Below, piece after piece: positions 1-5,618 of a stretch of DNA of 8,634 bases. The first letter of the stretch is position 1. Each line of letters begins with the position of its first letter. Where the stretch lies: positions 1 through 8,634 of the forward strand of contig CAZWFN010000208.1 of NCBI GenBank assembly GCA_964633205.1, given 5' to 3'. Below the pieces are notes generated by a model. It worked only from the letters and a program-made list of their open reading frames with translations, had not been told where the DNA came from and did no database searches. The translations under genes and the position numbers were made by a program. The DNA is from CAYVQE01 sp964633205 (lineage in GTDB: Bacteria; Myxococcota; B64-G9).

Positions 1-281
1 AGCAGGTCCACGTCGCCGGCGGCGGCCTGTATGCGTTCGATGGCCTGGGCGCAGGCGGCCGCGTCGGCCACGTCGCAGGCGGCGGTCAGCGGCGGCCGGC
101 GGGCGGGCAGGGCCGCGGCGCGGCGCTCGAGCGCGGCGCCGTCGACATCCAGCAGGGCCAGCCGGGCCCCGGCCCGGGCCGCCCGCTCGGCCAGGGCGGC
201 GCCCAGCCCGCCGGCGGCGCCCGTGATCAGCACCAGCCGGTCGGCCAGCCCGCGGCGTTCCAGCCGGCCGGGCTCAGCCAT
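1..281 (-). CDS. Short-chain dehydrogenase/reductase, N-terminal part (cut by window edge)
   Basis: This is the first 93 codons of a classical SDR oxidoreductase; the rest lies beyond base 1. Translation from the ATG at 281 gives a Rossmann start with the dinucleotide-binding motif TGAAGGLG at residues 20-27. An Asp (D45) follows at the end of the second strand (LALLDVD), which in this family usually favours NAD(H) over NADP(H). CDVAD at 69-73 matches the adenine-ring contact segment. The catalytic Ser and YxxxK motif lie outside the window, so activity and substrate cannot be judged. The start overlaps the end of the upstream epimerase-like gene by 8 nt (ATGGCTGA). Only a weak GGGACGG-like Shine-Dalgarno precedes it, so translation probably depends on coupling to that gene. 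Likely role: NAD-linked oxidation or reduction of an alcohol or ketone in the same pathway as its neighbours (inferred). Confidence 0.85.
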   Translation of the reverse strand, partial: MAEPGRLERRGLADRLVLITGAAGGLGAALAERAARAGARLALLDVDGAALERRAAALPARRPPLTAACDVADAAACAQAIERIQAAAGDVDL

Positions 282-1251
282 GGCGTCCGTCCCGGTGGGC
301 CAGGTAGTGGGCGAAGACCTCGGCTGTGGTCTTCTGCGGGGTGTAGCCGAACTCGCGCTTGAGCCGCGCGTTGGCCAGCACTGGCCGGTAGCGCAGGAAG
401 TCGACCTGCTCCGGGCCGTAGCCGGTCAGCCGCAGTCGGCCGAGCAGCCAAAGCGCGCCGGCCACCGCGGCCGGCGGCAGGGCGACGTAGGGCTTGTTCA
501 TCATGCGCGCCATCTGGCGCAGGCCCAGCACCCCGTCGCCGGCCAGGTTGTAGATGCCGCTCGCGCGCTGGACCACGCCGCGCTCGAGCGCGGCCACCAC
601 GTCTTGGTCCCAGATCAGCACGAAGGGGGTGTCGCTGCCGCGCAGGCCCAGCACCAGCGGGCGCTCGAACAGGGCGGTGATCTGGTTGCGGGTGCCGGCG
701 CCGAGCACGGTGCAGGGGCGGAAGACGAGCTGGGCCAGCTCGGGATGGTGGCGGCGCCAGTCGGCCAGCATCTGCTCGACCTGGCGCTTGTGATCCGAGT
801 AGGCGAACTCGGGGTTGCCGCGCAGCGCGTCGTGCTCGTCCAGCCAGGCCGGGTTGTCGGCGTGGTAGCCGTAGGCGGCGCCCGAGCTGGTCAGCACCAG
901 CTGGCCCACGCCGGCGGCGCGGCAGGCCTGGAGCACGTTGCGGGTGCCCAGCACGTCGACCTCGTAGAGCAGCCGGCGGTCGGCGCCGGCGCCGGGGGTG
1001 ACCACCGCGGCCAGGTGCACCAGGCTGTCGACGCCGCGGGCGCGGCACAGCTCGGCCAGCGCGCTGTCGCGCACGTCGAGCTGCTCGTAGTCCACCCCGG
1101 CCAGCCGCTCGGCGGCCGGGGGCAGGCGGATGTCGCAGGCGCACAGCCGGCCGACGGCGTCGTTGACGGCCAGGGCGGCCACCAGCTGGCGGCCGATGTA
1201 GCCGCCGGCGCCGGTGATGAGCAGCGAGCGCTTTTCGTTCTTGTCGGTCAT
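274..1251 (-). CDS. NAD-dependent epimerase/dehydratase family protein (extended SDR)
   Basis: This is a 325-aa protein, a usual length for the extended-SDR family. An N-terminal Rossmann fold carries TGAGGYIG at residues 13-20, with D40 at the end of the second strand (NAD-type). HLAAVV at 79-84 and the strand LVLTSSGAAYG at about 118-128 supply the nucleotide-site and catalytic Ser segments. The active-site pair is Y151 and K155 (YSDHK). A later segment with FRPCTVLG matches the substrate-domain entry of GalE-like and hydroxysteroid-dehydrogenase-like proteins. The start ATG at 1251 is chosen because the motif begins 12 residues in and GAGGAG lies 7 nt upstream (1259-1264). The gene overlaps the transporter by ATGA and the next SDR by 8 nt, so it sits in the middle of a coupled operon. 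The family covers sugar-nucleotide epimerases, dihydroflavonol reductases and steroid dehydrogenases. No sugar-pathway neighbours are seen, so a small-molecule dehydrogenase role is as likely as a sugar epimerase. Confidence 0.9.
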   Translation of the reverse strand: MTDKNEKRSLLITGAGGYIGRQLVAALAVNDAVGRLCACDIRLPPAAERLAGVDYEQLDVRDSALAELCRARGVDSLVHLAAVVTPGAGADRRLLYEVDVLGTRNVLQACRAAGVGQLVLTSSGAAYGYHADNPAWLDEHDALRGNPEFAYSDHKRQVEQMLADWRRHHPELAQLVFRPCTVLGAGTRNQITALFERPLVLGLRGSDTPFVLIWDQDVVAALERGVVQRASGIYNLAGDGVLGLRQMARMMNKPYVALPPAAVAGALWLLGRLRLTGYGPEQVDFLRYRPVLANARLKREFGYTPQKTTAEVFAHYLAHRDGRHG

Positions 1252-2189
1252 GCTTGCGCTCCTCGGGCGGCGCGGGCGGGGCCGGGCAGCCGCGACCAGA
1301 ACAGGGCCAGGCTCAAGCCCGAGACGATGTGCCAGATGCCCCACCAGCCGGCCACGATGGCCATGCCGCCCAGCCCGTCGAAGTAGTCGAAGATCAGCAC
1401 CAGGGCCAAAGCCGAGTTCTGGATGCCGACCTCGATCGACACCGCCCGCCGGTCGGCCCGCGGCAGCCCCAGCACCAGCGCCGCGGAGTAGCCGGTGCCC
1501 AGCGCCAGCGCGTTGTGCACCAGCACGCCGCCGGCCACCAGGGCGATCACCTGCAAAAAGGCCTCCCAGTTGGCGCCCAGGGCCAGGCCCACGAAGCCGA
1601 GGAACACCAGCACCGATAGCACCTTGAAGGGCTTGCGGATGCGTTCGACCAGCCGCGGGTAGAAGCGGCTGGTCAGCAGGCCGGCGACCAGCGGCAGGCC
1701 CAGGATCAGGCCGATGGTGACCAGCACGTCCAGCGGCGACAGCTGCACCTCGGTCAGGATGGGCGCGGTGGCCGGGTTGAGCCCGCCCCACAGGCTCAAG
1801 TTGAGCGGGGTCAGCAGCACCGCGGCCGCGGTGCTGACCGCGGTCATGCTGATCGACAGCGCGGTGTTGCCGCCGCCCAGGTAGGTCATCACGTTGGACA
1901 GGTTGCCGCCCGGGCAGGCGGCCACCAGCATCATGCCCAGGGCCATCGAGGGGGTGATGGGCAGCAAGAGGGTCAGGCCGAAGGTCAGCGCCGGCAGCAG
2001 CAGGAACTGGGCGCAGAGGCCGATCAGCGGCCCGCGCGGCGAGCGCAGCACGCGCTTGAAGTCGGCCAGCCGCAGGTCGAGCGCCATGCCGTACATCATC
2101 AGGCCGATGACGGCGTTGAGCGCGATCAGGCTCTGCCGATCGAAGCTCAGGCGCAGCTGATCGATGGCCTCGGCGTTCACTTCAGCCAC
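1248..2189 (-). CDS. Bile acid:sodium symporter (BASS/SBF) family transporter
   Basis: This is a 313-aa, very hydrophobic inner-membrane protein with about nine or ten helices, a normal length for the family. The sodium-site motifs are readable. CPGGNLSN at residues 92-99 is followed by MTYLGGGNTALSISMT, which gives S98, N99, S112 and T116. EVGIQN at 253-258 gives E253, V254, I256 and Q257. Both blocks align by constant offsets with the Na1/Na2 residues of the Neisseria ASBT homologue. Bacterial members import organic anions such as pantoate, 2-oxo acids or sterol acids with sodium; the substrate here is unknown. The start is uncertain. GTG at 2189 is used, but GTG at 2180 (codon 4) has better spacing from the G-rich tract. 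A longer in-frame reading to GTG at 2443 (across the collapsed gap) adds 33 polar residues and begins at a REP element, so it is unlikely. The gene overlaps the epimerase gene by ATGA (1248-1251). The assembly gap begins 2 nt upstream of the start. Confidence 0.93.
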   Translation of the reverse strand: MAEVNAEAIDQLRLSFDRQSLIALNAVIGLMMYGMALDLRLADFKRVLRSPRGPLIGLCAQFLLLPALTFGLTLLLPITPSMALGMMLVAACPGGNLSNVMTYLGGGNTALSISMTAVSTAAAVLLTPLNLSLWGGLNPATAPILTEVQLSPLDVLVTIGLILGLPLVAGLLTSRFYPRLVERIRKPFKVLSVLVFLGFVGLALGANWEAFLQVIALVAGGVLVHNALALGTGYSAALVLGLPRADRRAVSIEVGIQNSALALVLIFDYFDGLGGMAIVAGWWGIWHIVSGLSLALFWSRLPGPARAARGAQA

Positions 2190-2346
2190 CCNNNNNNNNN
2201 NNNNNNNNNNNNNNNNNNNNNNNNNNNNNNNNNNNNNNNNNNNNNNNNNNNNNNNNNNNNNNNNNNNNNNNNNNNNNNNNNNNNNNNNNNNCGATCGAAG
2301 CTCAGGCGCAGCTGATCGATGGCCTCGGCGTTCACTTCAGCCACCC
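2137..2346. repeat. Identical 55-nt ends on both sides of the N run (assembly overlap)
   Basis: Bases 2137-2191, directly before the Ns, are identical over all 55 positions to bases 2292-2346, directly after them. Both copies read from CGATCGAAGC to TTCAGCCACCC. The copies encode the first 18 residues of the BASS transporter. This is best read as one stretch of DNA present at the ends of two adjoining contigs, not a biological duplication. Collapsing it joins 2191 to 2347. Confidence 0.95.
2192..2291. other. Assembly gap, 100 Ns
   Basis: There are exactly 100 N characters, the conventional placeholder for a gap of unknown size. Because the flanks overlap by 55 nt, the true gap length is probably minus 55, and no gene is expected to be missing here. 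Confidence 0.97.
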
Positions 2347-2443
2347 CCCCATCCCCCGCCTCGGCGGTTTGCACCGCACCACGCTCTGCGCGTTGTCCCG
2401 TAGACTCAATGGGCGCCGAGACGAGCGAGTCGGCACCAGCCAC

Positions 2444-2513
2444 GTAGGGGCGGGGTTTATCCCCGCCCGTAGTCGCCCAGCGTCGTCCGGGCGGGCATAA
2501 AGCCCGCCCCTAC
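2444..2513. repeat. Inverted pair of GTAG-headed REP-like palindromes (BIME-like)
   Basis: Two 26-nt units face each other: 2444-2469 on the plus strand and 2488-2513 on the minus strand, with an 18-nt spacer. Each unit starts with GTAG followed by an 8-bp hairpin with a 5-nt loop. The stems are GGGCGGGG/CCCCGCCC (2448-2455 with 2461-2468) and GGGCGGGC/GCCCGCCC (2489-2496 with 2502-2509). The units differ at only two positions, and these two positions pair with each other, so the stem is kept by a compensatory change. A GTAG head plus imperfect hairpin in inverted pairs is the hallmark of REP elements mobilised by RAYT transposases. The pair may also act as an mRNA stabiliser or attenuator between the ThDP and BASS genes. 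There is no T-tract, so a classical terminator is not supported. Confidence 0.8.
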
Positions 2514-2529
2514 AGACTGAAGTACAGAA

Positions 2530-2560
2530 GACGAATGACCTACAGCAGCCCGCATTCGTC
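2530..2560 (-). terminator. Possible terminator hairpin after the ThDP enzyme gene
   Basis: GACGAATG (2530-2537) pairs perfectly with CATTCGTC (2553-2560) around a 15-nt loop, about 45 nt past the ThDP stop codon. On the minus strand the stem is followed by TTCTGTACTT, which is only weakly T-rich. A terminator or RNA-processing site is possible but not strong. Confidence 0.3.
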
Positions 2561-2603
2561 GACGGTCGCGAGGTGCAAGGGGCTGTTTCGATTCGACCCA
2601 CGC

Positions 2604-4358
2604 TCACTCGCCCTCCGGCTCCTGGTGCATGGCCTTGAAGTGCATCAGCCCGGGGGCCATCAGGTGCTTGGCCGGGTCCACGTCCACGTGCACCACCGCG
2701 CAGCGGCCGGCCTCGAGGCAGCGCTCCAGCGCCGGGGCCAGCTCGGCCGGGTCGGCCACCCGCTCGCCGTGGGCGCCCATGGCGCGGGCCAGCTCGTCCC
2801 AGGCGATGGGGGTCAGATCGCCGTTGATGTGCGGCTGTTCGGCCAGGGCATTGGGGAACTGGTCGCCGATGGCGCCGAAGGCGAACAGCTCGGTGGCCTT
2901 GACCATGCCCCATTGATTGTCGGCGCAGACGACGAAGATCACCCGGGCGCCGATGCGCACCGCGGTGGCGATCTCCTGCGGGTGGAAGCCCAGCGCGCCG
3001 TCGCCCAGGATGCAGTAGACCTGCGCCTGCGGCCGGGCCACGGCCGCGCCCAGGGCCTGGCCCGGCCCGGCGCCCAGATGCCCCATGTGCCAGGTGCCGA
3101 GCTGGGTGTTGGGGGCCAGGGCGCGGTGGTAGGTGTTGGCCCAGACCGCGGTGTTGCCGCCGTCGAACACGGCCACCGCGTCGTCGGCGAAGACCCGGCG
3201 GCAGACCGTGGCCACGTGGCCGGTGAACATGGGTACGGCCATATCGGCCAGGCTGTCTTCCAGCTCCTGGCGGGCGGCGGCCCGGGCGGTGGCCAGCTCC
3301 TCCAGCGCCGGCTTGCGGGCTGCCGTGTCGACGGGCCGGTCGCGGGCCTCCAGCGCCGCGATCAGCGCCTGCAGGAACAGCTTGATGTCGGCCTGCACGG
3401 CCAGCGCTGCCGGCCGGTTGCGGCCCAGGGCGGCCTCGTCGATGTCGACCTGGATCAGCGGCTGCTCGGCGGTCCGCGGCCAGTAGGGCGGCTTGCCCCA
3501 CCAGTCGGTCTCGCCCAGCCGGGCGCCCAGACACAGGGCCACATCGGCCCGCCGGCGCACCTGGTTGCACAGCTCGATGTGCACCATGGGATAGGCCAGC
3601 GGCGAGGACTCGGCCAGCACGCCGCGGGCCGACCAGGAGGTGGTCACCGGGCAGCCCAGCAGGCCGGCCAGTCGCTCCAGCTCGGCGAAGGCGCCGGCGT
3701 GGATCACCCCGCTGCCGGCGTGGATCAGCGGCAGCTCGGCCTCGGCCAGCATGGCTGCGGCGCGCTCGACCTGCGCCGGGTCGGGCGGCAGCGGCCGGGT
3801 GCGGCGGTACTGCTCGGGCGACTGCAGCGGATAGGCGTCTTCCCCCTCGCCGTTGATCAGATCCTCGGCCACGTCCAGATGCACCAGCCCGGGGCGACCC
3901 TGGAAGCTGACCCGCAGCGCCTGGCGCAGCAGCTCAGGGATGCGGGCGAAGCTCTGCGCGCTCTCGGACCACTTGGCCATGGGGCGGATGACCGCCGTCT
4001 GGTCGAAGCACTGGTAGGCGCCGCCGCGGTCGGGGTAGCTGATGCCGCTGCGCCGCGAGGAGGTCAGCAGCAGCACCCGGTTGCCCTCGCTCTGCTCCAC
4101 GGCCACGCCGGGCAGGGCGTTGGCCACGCCCGGGCCGTTGCTGGCCAGGGCCACGCCCAGCTTGCCGCTCAGCCGGGCGTAGGCGCCGGCCATGTGCAGC
4201 GCGCTGGTCTCGTGGCGCGGGGTGACCAGGCGCATGCCGCGTTCGACCGCGTGGGCGAACAGGTGCAGGTAGGTGCCGTCGATGATGCCGAACAGGGTGT
4301 CGACGCCTTCGGCCTCGAGCATGCGGGCCATCAGCTTGCCGCCGGAGGTGGTGCTCAT
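2604..4358 (-). CDS. ThDP-dependent enzyme, acetolactate synthase / benzoylformate decarboxylase superfamily
   Basis: This is a 584-aa cytoplasmic protein with the three-domain layout of the family: N-terminal PYR domain (about 5-170), middle domain (about 195-335) and C-terminal PP domain (about 385-555). The PYR domain has RHET at 48-51, where E50 is the glutamate that activates thiamine diphosphate, followed by ASNGPGVANALPGV. The PP domain has the ThDP/Mg motif GDGALGF from G452 (D453 a metal ligand), ending at DNQWGM (D480-N481). Members decarboxylate or ligate 2-oxo acids, or cleave 2-hydroxyacyl compounds. The segment GHLGAGPGQALGAA is unlike the usual biosynthetic AHAS sequence, and no small regulatory subunit is seen, so a catabolic role is more likely. 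Substrate is unknown. ATG at 4358 is preceded by AAGGAG with 7-nt spacing, and the gene overlaps the TetR stop by ATGA, pointing to coupled expression. Confidence 0.92.
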   Translation of the reverse strand: MSTTSGGKLMARMLEAEGVDTLFGIIDGTYLHLFAHAVERGMRLVTPRHETSALHMAGAYARLSGKLGVALASNGPGVANALPGVAVEQSEGNRVLLLTSSRRSGISYPDRGGAYQCFDQTAVIRPMAKWSESAQSFARIPELLRQALRVSFQGRPGLVHLDVAEDLINGEGEDAYPLQSPEQYRRTRPLPPDPAQVERAAAMLAEAELPLIHAGSGVIHAGAFAELERLAGLLGCPVTTSWSARGVLAESSPLAYPMVHIELCNQVRRRADVALCLGARLGETDWWGKPPYWPRTAEQPLIQVDIDEAALGRNRPAALAVQADIKLFLQALIAALEARDRPVDTAARKPALEELATARAAARQELEDSLADMAVPMFTGHVATVCRRVFADDAVAVFDGGNTAVWANTYHRALAPNTQLGTWHMGHLGAGPGQALGAAVARPQAQVYCILGDGALGFHPQEIATAVRIGARVIFVVCADNQWGMVKATELFAFGAIGDQFPNALAEQPHINGDLTPIAWDELARAMGAHGERVADPAELAPALERCLEAGRCAVVHVDVDPAKHLMAPGLMHFKAMHQEPEGE

Positions 4359-5080
4359 GGGCGATCTCCTTTGCGTCTCGGGTTGCCGCGGCGCGCGGCC
4401 GGCTTGCGCGGCCGGGCGCGGGCGGCGGGGGAGTCTTGGGTGATGATGGATTGGATGAAGGCGATGGAGCGTTCGAGCAGCCGCTCGTGATCCAGCCGAT
4501 CGCGGCCCGGATCCAGATCGAGGTACTCGCGCAGCCGCAGCTGGTGGTGGCGCGAGACCGAGGCCGACAGGCAGTTGATGTACAGTCCGTTGATGGCGTG
4601 GGCGGCGAAGGGCACGTCGAGCCCGGGCCGCAGCAGGCCGCGGGTGCGGTCGCGTTCCAGCGAGCGCTTGAGCAGCTCGGCGAAGCGTTGCTCGGCGTCG
4701 CTGGACAGCTGCTCGGCGAAGCGATCCATGCCGGCGGCGCTGATGTTGAGGTAGAGCACGATCAGCTCCGGATGCGCGTTGACGAAGCGCAGCCCGGCGC
4801 GGAAGATGTGGTCGATCTGGCGCAGCGCCGGCCAGTCCGGGTCGACTTCGTTGTAGATGGCCGCCCGGTAGCGCGCCAGCCCGTCGCGGCACACGGTCAG
4901 GTAGCAGTCCTGCTTGGAGTCGAAGTAGTTGTACAGCGAGCCCTTGGCCACCCCGGCCCGGCTGGCCAGCTCGGCCATGTCGGCCCGGGCGAAGCCCCGC
5001 TCGGCGAACAGCCGCGCCGCCTCGCCGAGGACCCGATCGCGCTTGTGCGCATCGATCTGCGCCAGGGTTTCCTTGGGCAT
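4355..5080 (-). CDS. TetR/AcrR family transcriptional regulator
   Basis: This is a 241-aa protein with an N-terminal helix-turn-helix of the TetR type. The helices run over about residues 14-60, with AELASRAGVAKGSLYNYF (36-53) forming the recognition region. The rest is an all-helical ligand-binding and dimerisation domain. It ends in an Arg/Lys/Pro-rich tail of about 23 residues (from about 219), longer and more basic than is usual and perhaps an extra DNA contact. The ATG at 5080 is chosen because the helix-turn-helix sits at the normal distance from it; a weak GGAAGA lies just upstream. A palindrome typical of TetR operators lies 20 nt before the start and overlaps the predicted -10 box, so autorepression and control of the downstream ThDP gene are likely. 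It may also affect the divergent HyuA-HDAC genes, but no second operator is seen near them. The stop overlaps the ThDP start by ATGA. Confidence 0.95.
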   Translation of the reverse strand: MPKETLAQIDAHKRDRVLGEAARLFAERGFARADMAELASRAGVAKGSLYNYFDSKQDCYLTVCRDGLARYRAAIYNEVDPDWPALRQIDHIFRAGLRFVNAHPELIVLYLNISAAGMDRFAEQLSSDAEQRFAELLKRSLERDRTRGLLRPGLDVPFAAHAINGLYINCLSASVSRHHQLRLREYLDLDPGRDRLDHERLLERSIAFIQSIITQDSPAARARPRKPAARRGNPRRKGDRP

Positions 5081-5100
5081 GGGTCTTCCGATCGCGCGTG

Positions 5101-5120
5101 GTGACTGTCCGGTCAGTCAC
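5101..5120. promoter_or_regulatory. TetR-type operator palindrome
   Basis: This is a 20-bp near-perfect palindrome with 7-bp arms GTGACTG and CAGTCAC around a CCGG centre; only the two positions flanking CCGG fail to match. CCGG-centred sites with GACTG-type arms are common for TetR family repressors. The site covers the predicted -10 box and start point of the TetR gene. Confidence 0.8.
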
Positions 5121-5146
5121 TAGCAGGAAAGGGGGACACTTGTCAA
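5117..5146 (-). promoter_or_regulatory. Predicted sigma-70-like promoter of the tetR-ThDP operon
   Basis: On the minus strand a perfect TTGACA (complement of 5141-5146) is followed after 18 nt by TAGTGA (complement of 5117-5122), preceded by TGC as an extended -10. The -35 box is strong and the -10 is poor. The -10 overlaps the TetR operator, so a bound repressor would block RNA polymerase. Confidence 0.6.
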
Positions 5147-5174
5147 GGGCATGCGCACAGATCCCCCACCCCAG

Positions 5175-5225
5175 CCCTCCCCCAGCGCGCCAGAAAGGCA
5201 CTGCGCCATCTCCGCCAGGGGAGGG
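5175..5225. repeat. Inverted repeat CCCTCCCC...GGGGAGGG
   Basis: CCCTCCCC (5175-5182) pairs with GGGGAGGG (5218-5225) across a 35-nt middle that contains a small GCC-AGAAA-GGC hairpin. It looks like one unit of a dispersed non-coding element, but other copies would have to be found elsewhere in the genome. Confidence 0.5.
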
Positions 5226-5230
5226 TGAAA

Positions 5231-5290
5231 TCGCGCCCGCGCATGCCACTGACCCCCGGCGCCCCCTCGAATTCGCACCCGCGCATGCCA
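5231..5290. repeat. 18-bp direct repeat, two copies
   Basis: Bases 5231-5248 and 5273-5290 read TCGC(G/A)CCCGCGCATGCCA with one mismatch and a 42-nt period. The copies sit between the inverted repeat at 5175-5225 and the hairpin at 5305-5330. Their function is unknown. Confidence 0.7.
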
Positions 5291-5304
5291 GCGAACGCAA
5301 TGCG

Positions 5305-5330
5305 GCTGCCGGGGTCCATCCCCCGGCAGC
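5305..5330. repeat. Perfect 10-bp hairpin
   Basis: GCTGCCGGGG (5305-5314) pairs fully with CCCCGGCAGC (5321-5330) around a 6-nt loop TCCATC. It is very stable. A run of four Ts lies 13 nt further on the plus strand (5343-5346), too far for a classical terminator. It belongs to the palindrome-rich block of this region. Confidence 0.75.
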
Positions 5331-5357
5331 TCAGTTGCCCTGCTTTTACGGCCCGGA

Positions 5358-5449
5358 GCCCGGGCATGTCCCGGGCGACTTCGCCAGGGACTTCAGGTCC
5401 CTGTACAATGACCGAATCGGCGGCGAAGGCGCCCGGGTTATGCCCGGGC
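5358..5449. repeat. Second REP-like inverted pair with an inner hairpin
   Basis: Bases 5358-5385 and the complement of 5422-5449 are 28-nt copies of one unit that differ at three positions. Each holds a GCCCGGG/CCCGGGC stem of 7 bp with a 5-nt loop (5358-5376 and 5431-5449), followed by a CTTCGCC tail. Between them is a third hairpin, CAGGGAC/GTCCCTG with loop TTCAG (5385-5403). The unit is unrelated in sequence to the GTAG pair at 2444-2513, so two repeat families appear in one window. Confidence 0.75.
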
Positions 5450-5618
5450 CTCGCCCCGGCACAATTCATTTCCCGGTCCGAAAATCGAAGCCACCTCGAA
5501 ACGCCCCCGGATATCGCGCCGGCCCCCCGCCACATTCCGGCCCGCAAGCCGCAGCCTTTTCGAAATGCCCCCCAACGGGGTATGGTGGGTTACGGCGGGC
5601 AGGGAGGGAGAATCGCCC

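Larger units (their letters stand above)
2347..2603. other. Non-coding spacer between the ThDP enzyme and BASS transporter genes
   Basis: This is a roughly 260-nt gene-free stretch, lower in GC than its surroundings between about 2511 and 2540. It holds a REP-like inverted pair (2444-2513), a hairpin (2530-2560) that could end the ThDP transcript, and a G-rich run on the minus strand just before the transporter start. I see no confident -35/-10 pair for the transporter. It could be read through from upstream or have its own weak promoter. Confidence 0.7.
5147..5618. other. Long non-coding divergent region rich in palindromes
   Basis: There is no supported gene in these roughly 470 bases; the open frames here are short on family signal and rich in Gly, Arg and Pro. 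The stretch holds a long inverted repeat (5175-5225), an 18-bp direct repeat (5231-5290), a 10-bp hairpin (5305-5330) and a REP-like inverted pair with an inner hairpin (5358-5449). The last 150 bases before the HyuA start hold no convincing promoter. The only candidate is a TATGGT at 5581-5586 without a good -35. Confidence 0.7.

Noticed and set aside
31..1386. Long plus-strand open frame of 451 codons opposite the SDR and epimerase genes
   Set aside because: It is a shadow of high-GC coding on the other strand: low-complexity Ala/Gly/Val/Gln sequence with no family motif, while the minus strand has clear SDR motifs.
2177..2443. N-terminal extension of the transporter, or a separate small gene around the gap
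   Set aside because: The frame runs through Ns and repeats the transporter start because of the contig overlap; the extra 33 residues are polar and begin at a REP unit.
2444..2513. Rho-independent terminator
   Set aside because: Both hairpins are strong, but neither is followed by a T-tract on either strand.
2535..4490. Plus-strand open frame of 651 codons opposite the ThDP enzyme
   Set aside because: It has Gly/Gln/His-rich, low-complexity translation without motifs, and lies antisense to a well-supported gene.
2604..5300. Reading the ThDP enzyme as an 898-aa protein with an N-terminal extension
   Set aside because: The extra residues lie in a shifted frame of tetR and are Arg/Ala-rich noise. 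A strong ribosome site and family-typical start are at 4358.
5175..5449. CRISPR array
   Set aside because: The repeats are two-copy or inverted, of different sequences and irregular spacing; there is no set of regular repeats with unique spacers.
5143..5547. Possible small protein (134 codons) on the minus strand in the divergent region
   Set aside because: It is made almost entirely of the repeats and hairpins of this region, with no ribosome site or recognisable domain.
5558..5586. Promoter for the HyuA gene with TATGGT at 5581-5586
   Set aside because: The -35 position (TTTCGA) matches poorly, and one partial -10 in GC-rich DNA is not enough evidence.
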